DNA of 64,000 bases from Azospirillum brasilense (GCF_007827795.1 NZ_VITI01000007.1:1-64000); one strand, 5' to 3'. Numbered from the stretch's first letter, positions 43,868 through 52,348 are shown. Notes: a model not told the origin generated them from the sequence alone. Program-made: numbers and translations.

Positions 43868-44070
43868 CCGCAGCATTTTCAGGGTGACGCATTCGTCTTT
43901 CAAAGATGGGCATCTTTTAAAAGTAATCGCGCATTTTATAAAAATGCGGCGACCGCGCAAAGCGGCTCAGCCGTCGTGCCCCGAAGGGCCGCGGCCATGG
44001 CGTCTTTCAAAGTGTTTGGGGCAAAATATCGGAAGCGGAGCGTAAGGCGGGATTCTGAAATAAGGCGCCG

Positions 44071-44865
44071 TCACTCGGCGGCGACGAGACAGCCGGGGTG
44101 CAGGCCGGACGCGGCGAAGGGGATGGCCGGGAAGCGGCGGGCGGCGGTGGCGGGTGCGGCGGCCGGAACGGCCTCTTCATGCTCGGGCGGGGCCTCGAAC
44201 TTGTAGCCGCGTCCGTAGACGGTCTCGATGTAGCGGGAGCCGCCGGTGGCCTCGGCGATCTTCTTGCGCAGCTTGCAGATGTAGACGTCGATGACCTTGT
44301 CCAGCGGGTCGGCGCCGGACAGGCCATAGACCTCGTCGTAGATGTGCTCCTTGGACACCACGCGGCGATGGTGGGCGGCCAGGACGCCGAGGATGGCGTG
44401 CTCGCGCTGGCTCAGCCGCAGCCGCTCGCCGCCGACCTCCGGGTCGCGCCCGTCGAGGAACACCGTCAGCCGGCCCACCCGCACCGCGTTGCTCAGCAGG
44501 CCGCGCGAGCGCCGCCGCGCCACCTCGATGCGCGCCCGCACCTCGGCGCTGACCACCGGCTTGACCAGAACGTCGTCGGCCCCGGCGTGCAGCAGTTCCA
44601 CCGTCGTCGTCACGCAGCGCCGGTCGAGCAGGCAGAGGATCGCCGCCCCGACCTGATGCGCGCGCAACGCCGCCACGCAGCGCGCCGGGTCGTCGACGCT
44701 GCCCAGGACGATGGCGTCATAGCCCAGCCCGTCCGCACCCTGCTCCTGCAGCAGTTCCTCCAGCCCCGCCCAATCCTGGCGGTCGTAGCGGATCTTCCCC
44801 ATGCCGAGCTGACGGCCGAGCGCGTCGGCGATCAGGGGGTTCGGTTCAACCAGGACAGCGCGCAT
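44071..44865 (-). CDS. Orphan OmpR/CtrA-like regulator with degenerate receiver (FtcR/Rem-like)
   Basis: 264 residues from the ATG at 44865, which has GCGGAGAA upstream. Residues 1-120 have a receiver fold, but the first acidic pair is reduced to one Glu (VLVEPN), the phospho-acceptor Asp is replaced by Gly-55 (DAIVLGSVDD), and the Thr of the switch is Leu; the Lys (LVKPV) remains. The C-terminal winged helix is CtrA-like (VIDVYICKLRKKI, then YIETVYGRGYKF, compare CtrA IDVFICKLRKKL and IETVWGRGY). FtcR of Brucella and Rem of Sinorhizobium are flagellar master regulators of this class. It lies next to flagellin with no histidine kinase, so it probably activates this flagellar regulon without phosphorylation. 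Confidence 0.85.
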   Translation of the reverse strand: MRAVLVEPNPLIADALGRQLGMGKIRYDRQDWAGLEELLQEQGADGLGYDAIVLGSVDDPARCVAALRAHQVGAAILCLLDRRCVTTTVELLHAGADDVLVKPVVSAEVRARIEVARRRSRGLLSNAVRVGRLTVFLDGRDPEVGGERLRLSQREHAILGVLAAHHRRVVSKEHIYDEVYGLSGADPLDKVIDVYICKLRKKIAEATGGSRYIETVYGRGYKFEAPPEHEEAVPAAAPATAARRFPAIPFAASGLHPGCLVAAE

Positions 44866-44913
44866 GGGATTCTCCGCAACAGGGGTTTCAACTAGAGAGC
44901 GGGAGGACAAGGC

Positions 44914-44933
44914 ACTTAAAATTTTCCTTAATT
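44914..44933 (-). promoter_or_regulatory. AT-rich control site upstream of the flagellar regulator
   Basis: On the regulator strand the sequence reads TTAAGGAAAATTTTAAGT; the 14-mer GGAAAATTTTAAGT (44914-44927) is identical to 5968-5981 in front of flgE. It lies 49 bases before the regulator ATG. The 355-base gap 44866-45220 is strikingly AT-rich for this genome (about 44930-45060) and must also carry the promoter of the lipoprotein gene at 45221; no gene is seen in it. Confidence 0.55.
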
Positions 44934-45155
44934 CCGAGTGCTTTATTTTCTCACACCCTCAGGTAATAGCCTTCCTGTACCGCGAGTCAACCATTCGGCT
45001 TACCTCAAGGGATAATGTTACGGCCCGCTTTTATATGACTTTTAATATCCGTTAAGACGTAGATTCTTGGCTGCTCTTTGCCTCGAAATTCGAAGCATTT
45101 TCCTCCCGAGTTGCCCGCAACGCCGCACATCGGCGCACGCCACCCCACAGGCTTG

Positions 45156-45175
45156 AACCGGGCTTTAACCCGGTT
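45156..45175. promoter_or_regulatory. AACCGGG-N6-CCCGGTT inverted repeat before the lipoprotein gene
   Basis: Perfect 7-bp arms flank CTTTAA; the plus strand GGCTTTAACCCGGTTGTATTTC loosely resembles the flgE upstream segment CGCTTTAAAAGCCGCCCTGTAC. It ends about 45 bases before the ATG at 45221, where an operator or a -35/-10 region would lie. Confidence 0.4.
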
Positions 45176-45220
45176 GTATTTCACTGGTGGCGAGAGGATG
45201 CGAACGGGGGAGAGGAACCG

Positions 45221-45697
45221 ATGCCGACCCGCAACCGACAGGCGATTGCCGGAACCGTCCTTGCGGGCGCCCTCCTGCTGGCGGGCGGCTGCGCGATGAC
45301 CTCCCCGCCCCCCGACACCGCCTACCGACAGGCGCTGGAGGCGGCGGTGGAGGCCGGACGGTGCGAAGGGCCGACGGTCGAGGCGCTGTGGACCGCCTAT
45401 GACCGCTGGTTCGCCGTGGCGGCCAGCCTTGTCTCCTACCATCGCGGGACGGAAGCCGGCGCCCTGCTGCGGCAAGGCGAGGCGTTCCGCATCCTGGGCT
45501 GCCCCGCCGCGGCGCGCGACACCTACGAGACGCTTCTGCAACGCTTCCCCGATCCCGATTACGAGTTGGAGCGCAACGCCGCCCGCCGCGGCCTGATGGA
45601 TCTGCCGATCAACCCGCCGACGCCCCTGCTGCGCCCGGCGCCCGCTGTCACCTCGGCCCTGCGCGGCCCCGCCGCCATCGACCGCGGGGACGGCTGA
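45221..45697 (+). CDS. Putative lipoprotein with TPR-like helices
   Basis: 158 residues. Signal peptide with lipobox LLAGGC (Cys near residue 25) followed by a helical body: YRQALEAAVEAGRCEGPTVE, LLRQGEAFRILGCPAAARDT, and YETLLQRFPDPDYELERNA resemble degenerate tetratricopeptide helices. The C-terminus is Pro-rich. It is divergent from the flagellar regulator across an AT-rich gap and may be part of the same regulon, but no flagellar motif is seen. Two palindromes follow its stop, including CACGGGCCCGTG at 45700-45711. Confidence 0.65.
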   Translation: MPTRNRQAIAGTVLAGALLLAGGCAMTSPPPDTAYRQALEAAVEAGRCEGPTVEALWTAYDRWFAVAASLVSYHRGTEAGALLRQGEAFRILGCPAAARDTYETLLQRFPDPDYELERNAARRGLMDLPINPPTPLLRPAPAVTSALRGPAAIDRGDG

Positions 45698-45774
45698 CCC
45701 ACGGGCCCGTGTTGTGGATTCACGGGGCCGGGCCGTATGGCTGCCATGACGCTCCGCACCATTGTTCCCAGGCA

Positions 45775-45794
45775 TGATATATCAGTAACCTGAC
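45775..45794 (+). promoter_or_regulatory. TGATATATCAGTA site upstream of the DMT transporter
   Basis: TGATATATCAGTAACCTGAC at 45775-45794 matches TGATATATTAGTATACTTGAC at 46868-46888 in front of the kinase gene with one substitution in the first 13 bases. The shared sequence near both promoters suggests one regulator, probably the GntR protein encoded at 47929, or a shared -10 region. Confidence 0.5.
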
Positions 45795-45864
45795 GGTTAA
45801 CCCGGCACTGGACCCGGGCCATCCTTCCGCTTGCTGCCCTCCTGCCTGGAAACACCCTCCGGCC

Positions 45865-46821
45865 ATGCCCGACTGCTCCCGCCCCCCGGAAGGGGTGTCC
45901 GCTGCCCAGACCGTGCCGTCCTACGGGAGCGAACGCCGCGACGATCCCGTCCGCGGGATTCTGATGGTCGTCGCCGCGGTCTTCTTCTTCTCCTGCTCCG
46001 ACGCGACGGCGAAGTATCTGTCCCAGACGCTGCCTTCCATAGAGATCGGCTGGATGCGCTACGTCGGCTTCACGACGCTGCTGCTGCCGCTGATGATCCG
46101 CGGCGGTCCGCCGGTGATGAAGACCGCCAGCCCCGGTCTGCAGGTGCTGCGCGCTCTGGGGATGCTGGGGTCGGCACTGTTCTTCATCATGGGCATGCGT
46201 TATCTGCCCTTGGCGGAAGCGGCGGCGACCAGCTACGTCTCGCCGGTCTTCGTCACGGTGCTGTCGATCCTGGTGCTGGGCGAGAAGATCGGGCCGCGCC
46301 GCTGGGCGGCGGTGCTGGTCGGGCTGCTCGGCGTGCTGATCGTCATCCGGCCCGGCGGGGCGGCCTTCCAGCCGGCAGCCATCTTCCCCATCCTGTCGGC
46401 GATGAGTTGGGCGACCGGCGTGGTCATCACCCGCAAGATGACCGGGCAGGAGCATCCCACCACCACCCTGATCTGGACCGCCCTGACGGGCCTTGCCGTG
46501 CTGACCGTTCTGCTGCCCTTCAACGTCGCGACGCCGACATGGACGGAGGTGGCGCTGGGCGCCCTGATCGGGCTGGTCTCCACCATGGGGCAATGGCTGA
46601 TGGTCCAGGCCTACCGCTTCGGCGAGGCGTCGGTGCTCGCCCCCTGCTCCTATGTGCAGATCGTCTGGTCCACCCTGCTGGGCTTCCTGATCTTCGGGGC
46701 GCTGCCCGACCATTGGACCTTCCTGGGCGCCGGAATCATCATCGCCAGCGGCCTCTACACCGCCCACCGCGAGCGGCTGCGCAAGAAGCAGCAGCAAAAC
46801 GCCGCAGCGTCCACTCCATGA
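45865..46821 (+). CDS. DMT-family (EamA) transporter
   Basis: 318 residues with ten membrane helices in two EamA repeats. Typical features include the N-terminal helix MVVAAVFFFSCSDATAKYLS and the end-of-repeat motif around RYLPLAEAAATSYVSPVFVT and VLGEKIGPRRWAAVLVGLLG. Such proteins export amino acids, nucleobases or other metabolites, and some import organic acids. It precedes the 2-keto-3-deoxygluconate genes by 146 bases and shares a putative operator with them, so it may import or export a sugar acid; the substrate is inferred only from context. Confidence 0.88.
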   Translation: MPDCSRPPEGVSAAQTVPSYGSERRDDPVRGILMVVAAVFFFSCSDATAKYLSQTLPSIEIGWMRYVGFTTLLLPLMIRGGPPVMKTASPGLQVLRALGMLGSALFFIMGMRYLPLAEAAATSYVSPVFVTVLSILVLGEKIGPRRWAAVLVGLLGVLIVIRPGGAAFQPAAIFPILSAMSWATGVVITRKMTGQEHPTTTLIWTALTGLAVLTVLLPFNVATPTWTEVALGALIGLVSTMGQWLMVQAYRFGEASVLAPCSYVQIVWSTLLGFLIFGALPDHWTFLGAGIIIASGLYTAHRERLRKKQQQNAAASTP

Positions 46822-46867
46822 CCATCGTTTGGCATGACCGGCGCCCGAAAAGCCTTGCTTCCATCAT

Positions 46868-46890
46868 TGATATATTAGTATACTTGACCC
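46868..46890 (+). promoter_or_regulatory. TGATATATTAGTATAC operator/promoter upstream of the sugar kinase
   Basis: AT-rich site TGATATATTAGTATACTTGAC in the 146-base gap before the kinase gene, with AGTATACT as an exact palindrome inside, matching the site at 45775. FadR-type GntR proteins favour T-G-T-x-x-x-A-C-A-like palindromes; this one does not fit exactly, so operator status is inferred from the duplication. Confidence 0.5.
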
Positions 46891-46897
46891 CAGGAGG

Positions 46898-46917
46898 CAC
46901 GGGACTAAAAACCCGTG
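46898..46917. terminator. Small hairpin upstream of the kinase gene
   Basis: CACGGG (46898-46903) pairs with CCCGTG (46912-46917) over an 8-nt A-rich loop, just after the TATAC element and before TTGTTCGAATTC; could be a leader hairpin or a terminator for the upstream transporter gene. Confidence 0.35.
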
Positions 46918-46967
46918 TTGTTCGAATTCTTTAGCAGGAAACGGCGGGCTTGTCCGCCGGACGGGGG

Positions 46968-47906
46968 ATGGCGATGGGTGAGTCCGCGCGCCGGGTTGCG
47001 GCCCTTGGCGAATGCATGATCGAACTGGTGCGCCGTCCCGACGGGACCTTCACCATGGGCTTCGGCGGCGACACCCTCAACACCGCCGTCTACATGGCGC
47101 GGCTGGGCGTGGCAACGGATTACGTGACGGCGCTGGGCGACGACACCAACAGCGACGCCATGATCGCCACCTGGGAGGCCGAAGGGGTCGGCACCGGCCA
47201 TGTGCTGCGCGTGGCCAACCGGGTTCCCGGCCTCTACATGATCGAGACGGACGACAGCGGCGAGCGGCGCTTCCTCTACTGGCGCGATTCCGCGCCGGCC
47301 CGCGACCTGTTCGTGCTGCCCGACAGCCCCGCGCTGGTCGCCGATCTGGAGGGCTACGACCTGCTCTACATGTCCGGCATCAGCCTGGCCATCTGGGGCG
47401 AGCGCGGGCGGGAGGTGCTGTTCCCCATGCTCGACCGCCTGCGCGAGCGCGGCGGCCGCGTCGCCTTCGACACCAACTGGCGCCCCCGCCTGTGGCCCGA
47501 CCGCGAGACGGCGCAGCGCGCCTACGACGCGATGCTCGAACGCACAGACATCGCCCTGCCGGGCGTCGAGGACCTGCGCGGCCTCTACGGCGACGCTGAC
47601 GCCGACACCGCCATGGCCCGCGTGCGCGGCGCCGGGGTGACGGAGATCGTTCTCAAGCTGGAGAAGCCGGGCTGCATCGTCTCCGCTCCCGGTGTCGAGG
47701 AGACCGTGCCGTCGGAAAAGGTCGCCAAGGTCGTGGACACCACCGCGGCGGGCGACAGCTTCAGCGCCGGCTATCTCAGCGCCCGCCTGAAGGGCCTCGG
47801 CCCGGTGGAGGCGGCGCGCTCCGCCCACCGCATCGCCGCCGTGGTCATCCAGCACCGCGGCGCCGTCATCCCGCGCGACGCCATGGCGTCCGTGCTGGAC
47901 GGCTGA
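46968..47906 (+). CDS. kdgK: 2-dehydro-3-deoxygluconokinase (PfkB family)
   Basis: About 312 residues. PfkB-family signature: N-terminal GGDTLNTAVYMARLG and C-terminal TTAAGDSFSAGYLSARLKGL with the catalytic Asp in AAGD. The segment VAALGECMIELVRRPDGTFT and the later DTNWRPRLW fit 2-keto-3-deoxygluconate kinases. It phosphorylates KDG to KDPG, which the aldolase encoded downstream cleaves to pyruvate and glyceraldehyde-3-phosphate. Start at 46968 or the Met two codons later (46974), which is spaced better from GGGGG. It heads the kdgK-gntR-eda-oxidoreductase run. Confidence 0.88.
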   Translation: MAMGESARRVAALGECMIELVRRPDGTFTMGFGGDTLNTAVYMARLGVATDYVTALGDDTNSDAMIATWEAEGVGTGHVLRVANRVPGLYMIETDDSGERRFLYWRDSAPARDLFVLPDSPALVADLEGYDLLYMSGISLAIWGERGREVLFPMLDRLRERGGRVAFDTNWRPRLWPDRETAQRAYDAMLERTDIALPGVEDLRGLYGDADADTAMARVRGAGVTEIVLKLEKPGCIVSAPGVEETVPSEKVAKVVDTTAAGDSFSAGYLSARLKGLGPVEAARSAHRIAAVVIQHRGAVIPRDAMASVLDG

Positions 47907-47928
47907 TCCCCTGACGGAGGGACCCTCC

Positions 47929-48702
47929 ATGCCACGAGACCAAGTCCTCGCGGGCCAAGCCACCATCGTTCCCGCCATCGCTCCCGGCGCCACCCCCGTC
48001 GCCGTCAAGCCGCCCCGCGCGTCGCAGCGCGGCACTACGGCGGCGGCGGCCATCTACCGCGACCTGCGGGCCGACATCGTGTCGCTGGCCCGCAAGCCGG
48101 GCGACCCGATCGTGGAGAAACTGGTGGCCGAAGCCTTCGGCGTCAGCCGCACCCCGGTGCGCGAGGCGGTCCTGCGGCTGGCCGACGAGGGTCTGGTGGA
48201 GGTCTTTCCGCAGTCGGGCACCTTCGTGGCGCGCATCCCGATCGCCGCCCTGCCGGAGGCCAACCTGATCCGCAAGACGCTGGAGCAGGCGACCGTCCGC
48301 TTCGCGGCGGAACGCGCGACGCGCAGCCAGGTCGCCGCTCTCCAGGCCAATCTGGAGCGCCAGCGCGAGGTGGACGCCTCGGGCTGCGCCGACGGCTTCC
48401 ATCAGGCGGACGAGGCGTTCCATGCGCTGATCGCCGACATCGCCGGCTATCCCGGTTTCTGGCCGATCACCCAGCAGGTGAAGGTGCAGATCGACCGCTG
48501 CCGCCACATGACCCTTCCCTATCCCGGCCGCCTGGCGACCGTCATCGCCGAGCACGAGGCCATCGTCACCGCCATCGCGGACCATGACCCCGACCGCGCG
48601 GTGAAGGCGCTCGGCGACCACATCGACGGCCTGCTGCTGACCATCGACGACATGCGGCTCGCCACCCCACTCTACTTCTCTCCTGCCGAGGCCCTGACAT
48701 GA
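47929..48702 (+). CDS. GntR-family (FadR/FCD) regulator
   Basis: 257 residues. N-terminal winged HTH (LVAEAFGVSRTPVREAVLRL and ADEGLVEVFPQSGTFVARIP) and an FCD-type all-helical effector domain with conserved metal-binding positions (FHQADEAFHALIADIAGYP). It sits between the kinase and the aldolase genes, and its stop overlaps the aldolase start by four bases (ATGA). It likely controls the operon in response to KDG or a related sugar acid, acting at the TGATATAT sites. Confidence 0.9.
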   Translation: MPRDQVLAGQATIVPAIAPGATPVAVKPPRASQRGTTAAAAIYRDLRADIVSLARKPGDPIVEKLVAEAFGVSRTPVREAVLRLADEGLVEVFPQSGTFVARIPIAALPEANLIRKTLEQATVRFAAERATRSQVAALQANLERQREVDASGCADGFHQADEAFHALIADIAGYPGFWPITQQVKVQIDRCRHMTLPYPGRLATVIAEHEAIVTAIADHDPDRAVKALGDHIDGLLLTIDDMRLATPLYFSPAEALT

Positions 48703-49334
48703 CCCACCCGCGTCTTGAACCCTCCCTGTCCGGCCCGCGCATCGTCCCGGTCCTCGTCCTCGACGAGCCGGACACCGCGGTCGCCCTGGCCGAGGCGCTG
48801 GTCGCCGGCGGCCTGACCACGCTGGAGGTGACGCTGCGCACCCCCGCCGCTCTGGCCTGCGCGGAGGCCATCGCCGCCCGCGTTCCGGGCGCCCTGGTCG
48901 GCCTCGGCACGCTGATCCGGCCGGAGCAGTTCGCCCAGGCCCGCGACGCCGGCGCCCGCTTCGTCGTCAGCCCCGGCCTGACCGACCGTCTGGCGGAGGC
49001 CGCCAAGACCGCCGGCCTGCCCTATCTGCCGGGCATCGCCACCGTGACCGAGGCGCTGATCGCCATGGAGCATGGCTTCCGCGAGCTGAAGTTCTTCCCG
49101 GCGATGCTGAACGGCGGCGCCCCGGCGCTGCGCGGCATGGCGCCGCTGATGCCGGAGATCCGCTTCTGCCCGACTGGCGGCCTCAAGGCGGAGCATGTGA
49201 AGGAGATCCTGTCGCTCCCCAACGTCTTCGCGCTCGGCGGCACCTGGCTGACCCCGGCCGACGCCGTGAAGGAGCGCCGCTGGTCCGAGATCGAGCGGCT
49301 GGCCCGCGAGGCCTCCGCCCTGGCCCAGAGCTGA
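48699..49334 (+). CDS. eda: KDPG aldolase
   Basis: 211 residues, a TIM-barrel class I aldolase. Active-site Lys lies in ELKFFPAMLNGG (about residue 131), with Glu in TLEVTLRTP and the GLGTL and CPTGGL motifs of the family. It cleaves 2-keto-3-deoxy-6-phosphogluconate to pyruvate and glyceraldehyde-3-phosphate, the last step of the Entner-Doudoroff-type route. Coupled to the GntR gene by overlap. Confidence 0.9.
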   Translation: MTHPRLEPSLSGPRIVPVLVLDEPDTAVALAEALVAGGLTTLEVTLRTPAALACAEAIAARVPGALVGLGTLIRPEQFAQARDAGARFVVSPGLTDRLAEAAKTAGLPYLPGIATVTEALIAMEHGFRELKFFPAMLNGGAPALRGMAPLMPEIRFCPTGGLKAEHVKEILSLPNVFALGGTWLTPADAVKERRWSEIERLAREASALAQS

Positions 49335-49339
49335 ACCGG

Positions 49340-50368
49340 ATGCGGCGCCGCGTCGGCGTGATCGGGCTGGGCATGGCGGCGACGCCACACGCCCAGAGCC
49401 TGCTGGATCTGGCGGAGCGGGTGGAGGTGGCGGGCTGCTTCAGCCCGTCGGCCGAGCGCCGCACCGCCTTCGCGGCGCGCTTCGGTCTGCCGGCGGTGGA
49501 CCGGGCGGAGGCGATCCTCGACGATCCCACCGTCTCCGCCGTCCTGCTGCTGACCCCGCCGGACACCCACGCCGACCTCGTCGCCCGCTGCGCCGCCGCC
49601 GGCAAGCATGTGCTGCTGGAAAAGCCGCTCGACGCCACGCCCGCCGGCTGCCGCGCCGTGGTGGAAAGCATGGAGCGCGCCGGGCTGACGCTCGGCGTCA
49701 TGCTCCAGCACCGCTTCCGCGCCGCCGCCGAACGGCTGGCGGAGCTGCTGCGCAACGGGACGCTGGGCCGTCCGCTGTCGGCCTCCGTCGTGGTGCGCTG
49801 GTGGCGCGACGACGCCTATTACGCCCAGCCGGGGCGCGGCATGAAGGCGCGGGACGGCGGCGGGGTGCTGCTGACCCAGGCCATCCACACGCTGGACCTC
49901 TATGTCAGCCTGCTCGGCCTGCCGCGGGAAGTCGCCGCCTTCGCCAACACCAGCGGCCTGCGCCTCATCGACACCGAGGACGTGGTGTGCGCCGCCCTGC
50001 GCTACGACGGCGGGCTGCTCGCCACGGTGGACGCCACCACCGCGGCCTATCCCGGCTATCCGGAGCGCATCGAGATCGCCGGCACCGCCGGCTCCGCCCT
50101 GCTGACCGGCGACCGGCTGGAGGTGCAGCTGCGCTCCGGCGGGACGGTCCAGGCCGGGGAAACGGCGGGCACGCTGGGCGGCGGGGCCGATCCCATGGCC
50201 TTCTCCAACGCCCATCACCGCGCTGTCCTGGCCGACTTCCTCGACGCGCTCGACCGCGGTGGCCAGCCGCGCGTGTCCGGGCGGGAGGCGCTGAAGGTCC
50301 ACCGGCTGATCGAGACGATCCTCAAATCCTCGGAAAGCGGCGCCGTCACGACGGTTCCGGAGGACTGA
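49340..50368 (+). CDS. Gfo/Idh/MocA-family oxidoreductase
   Basis: 342 residues. N-terminal Rossmann fold (RVGVIGLGMAATPHAQSLLD) and the EKPLD motif (HVLLEKPLDATPAGCRAVVE), then the beta-sheet domain typical of the family with VLLTQAIHTLDLYVSL near the catalytic His. Such enzymes oxidise or reduce sugars and inositols with NAD(P). It starts five bases after eda and probably acts in the same sugar-acid pathway, perhaps converting a substrate into KDG or its precursor; specificity cannot be read from sequence. Confidence 0.88.
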   Translation: MRRRVGVIGLGMAATPHAQSLLDLAERVEVAGCFSPSAERRTAFAARFGLPAVDRAEAILDDPTVSAVLLLTPPDTHADLVARCAAAGKHVLLEKPLDATPAGCRAVVESMERAGLTLGVMLQHRFRAAAERLAELLRNGTLGRPLSASVVVRWWRDDAYYAQPGRGMKARDGGGVLLTQAIHTLDLYVSLLGLPREVAAFANTSGLRLIDTEDVVCAALRYDGGLLATVDATTAAYPGYPERIEIAGTAGSALLTGDRLEVQLRSGGTVQAGETAGTLGGGADPMAFSNAHHRAVLADFLDALDRGGQPRVSGREALKVHRLIETILKSSESGAVTTVPED

Positions 50369-50487
50369 CCTCACGTCACGCTCACGAACTCGTGTCCCGC
50401 GCTTGATTTGCCGGGAGCGGCGACCAAGGCTAGATGAGGGACGGGGGGCGCTGTCGCCTCCCGGCGGCTTTCCTGTGGAGAGTGTTC

Positions 50488-51444
50488 ATGCTCATCAAAG
50501 TCCGGAGCGCGTCGCAAGCCAGCGAGAACGAGGTGACGCCCCGCGGCCTGTTCCTGTCCCGGCGCTCCATCATCGCCGGAGGCATCGCGGGTGGGGCGGC
50601 CCTGGCGCTCGGCGGCACGGGGGGGCTGCCGGGTCCGGCGCTGGCCGCGCCCTTCCAGGCCCCGCTGACGGTCAGCCCGAAGGACCCCAAGATGGACGCC
50701 CAGACTCCGATGAAGTCGGCGACCAGCTACAACAATTTCTACGAGTTCGGGACGGACAAGACCGACCCGTCCGAAAACGCCGGCACACTGCGCACCCGCC
50801 CGTGGGAGATCGCGGTGGACGGCGATGTCGGGAAGCCCACCACCTTCGGCATCGAGGATCTGTTGTCCTTCCCGCTGGAGGAGCGCGTCTACCGCCTGCG
50901 CTGCGTCGAGGGCTGGTCGATGGTCATCCCCTGGGTCGGCTTCCCGCTGGCCGAGCTGCTGAAGCGCGTGGACCCGACCGGCAACGCCAAATACGTCGCC
51001 TTCCAGACGCTGGCCGACCGCTCCCAGATGCCCGGCCTGAAGTATCCGGTGCTGCAATGGCCCTATGTCGAGGGGCTGCGCATGGACGAGGCCATGCACC
51101 CGCTGACCATCCTGGCGGTGGGCATGTACGGCGAGACGATGCCCAACCAGAACGGCGCGCCGGTGCGGCTGGTCGTGCCGTGGAAGTACGGCTTCAAGTC
51201 GATCAAGTCGATCGTCCGCATCACCCTGACGCAGGATCAGCCGCCAACCTCCTGGAACCGCTCGCAGCCGCGCGAGTACGGCTTCTATTCGAACGTGAAC
51301 CCGGAGGTCGACCACCCGCGCTGGAGTCAGGCGACGGAGCGCCGCGTCGGCGAGTTCTCCCGCCGCAAGACGCTGCCCTTCAACGGCTATGGCGAGGAGG
51401 TGGCGTCGCTCTACGCCGGCATGGATCTGCGGAAGAACTACTGA
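50488..51444 (+). CDS. msrP: Periplasmic methionine sulfoxide reductase catalytic subunit MsrP
   Basis: 318 residues. Tat signal ([20 protein letters not shown]) and the molybdopterin domain of the SUOX fold, with the Mo-ligand Cys in [20 protein letters not shown] (about residue 139). The end ([20 protein letters not shown]) is typical of YedY/MsrP. It repairs oxidised Met in periplasmic proteins with electrons from MsrQ, whose gene follows two bases after the stop. ATG at 50488 has GGAG upstream. Confidence 0.95.
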   Translation: MLIKVRSASQASENEVTPRGLFLSRRSIIAGGIAGGAALALGGTGGLPGPALAAPFQAPLTVSPKDPKMDAQTPMKSATSYNNFYEFGTDKTDPSENAGTLRTRPWEIAVDGDVGKPTTFGIEDLLSFPLEERVYRLRCVEGWSMVIPWVGFPLAELLKRVDPTGNAKYVAFQTLADRSQMPGLKYPVLQWPYVEGLRMDEAMHPLTILAVGMYGETMPNQNGAPVRLVVPWKYGFKSIKSIVRITLTQDQPPTSWNRSQPREYGFYSNVNPEVDHPRWSQATERRVGEFSRRKTLPFNGYGEEVASLYAGMDLRKNY

Positions 51445-51445
51445 G

Positions 51446-52117
51446 ATGGCCGCCGTGTCGAAAGGACCGGTCGCGCTGGCGCTGTCCTCGCGCTGGGCGA
51501 AGCCAGTGGTGTTCGCGCTGGGGCTGGTCCCGCTCGGCTGGATGGTCTGGCTGGGCCTGAGCGGCGGGCTGGGGGTGGAGCCGGTGGCCGAAGCGGTGCG
51601 GCAGAGCGGGCTGTGGGCGCTGCGCCTGCTGCTGGTGGCGCTGGCCGTCACGCCGCTGCGCATCCTCACGGGTCAGGCGGGGCTGGCGCGCTTCCGCCGG
51701 ATGATCGGGCTGTTCGCCTTCTTCTACGCGCTGCTCCACGTCTCCGTCTATGTGGGGGTGGACCAGTTCTTCGACTGGGCGGCGGTGTGGAAGGACATCG
51801 TGAAGCGGCCCTACATCACCGTGGGCATGGGCGCCCTGGTGATTTTGACGGCGCTGGCCGCGACCTCGACCAATGGCATGGTGCGGCGGCTTGGCGGCCG
51901 GCGCTGGAAGGCGCTGCACAAGGCGGTGTTCGTCGCCGGCGCGGCGGGCTGCGTCCACTACGTCATGCTGGTCAAGGGCTGGCAGTACCCGCCCTTCGTC
52001 TACGCCGCGATCTTCCTGGGGTTGGTCGCCCTGCGCTATGCGAAGGGACCGGTTGCAGGCTGGAGCGGGGGTTCCGTCCTGGCCTGGGTTTCACCACGAA
52101 GGCACGAAGGGCACTGA
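51446..52117 (+). CDS. msrQ: Heme-binding membrane subunit MsrQ
   Basis: 223 residues with six membrane helices of the ferric-reductase-like fold; His residues for heme b lie in YALLHVSVYVGVDQFFDWA, ALHKAVFVAG and VHYVMLVKGWQYPPFVYA. It passes quinone electrons to MsrP. The last ten residues (WVSPRRHEGH) are encoded within an interspersed repeat (CACGAAGGCACGAAGGGCAC), so the natural C-terminus has probably been replaced. Start ATG at 51446 is two bases after the msrP stop. Confidence 0.93.
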   Translation: MAAVSKGPVALALSSRWAKPVVFALGLVPLGWMVWLGLSGGLGVEPVAEAVRQSGLWALRLLLVALAVTPLRILTGQAGLARFRRMIGLFAFFYALLHVSVYVGVDQFFDWAAVWKDIVKRPYITVGMGALVILTALAATSTNGMVRRLGGRRWKALHKAVFVAGAAGCVHYVMLVKGWQYPPFVYAAIFLGLVALRYAKGPVAGWSGGSVLAWVSPRRHEGH

Positions 52118-52205
52118 GAATTTCACAAAGGGCTGCTCAGAGAAGCGCCCTCCTGCGGTGCGGGCGCTCCTTTGCGCGTCTCCGTGTCCTTTTGTGTCTT
52201 TGCCG
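52090..52205. repeat. Interspersed inverted repeat (CACGAAGGCACGAAGG type)
   Basis: Left arm TTTCACCACGAAGGCACGAAGGGCACTGAGA (from about 52087, given here in part) pairs imperfectly with the right arm TCTCCGTGTCCTTTTGTGTC near 52178-52197, with roughly 80% matches and one indel. The same kind of element is widespread in bacterial intergenic regions. The left arm provides the stop codon of msrQ. The rest of the 230-base gap up to 52348 shows no gene. Confidence 0.5.
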
Positions 52206-52348
52206 CTCTCCTCCAGCATGCATAACCGCATCCCCGCTCCGCCATGGCCTACTGCTCCCCCCCGCGAAGGTCACGCTTTGACCACGGGCGCCCTCCCCAT
52301 CCGAACGGATAGGGTGCCGTGCTCCGCCCACCACCCCCGTGCCTTTCC

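Noticed and set aside
45156..45175. A riboswitch upstream of the lipoprotein gene
   Set aside because: A single short hairpin without a conserved multi-stem core; an operator is the simpler reading.
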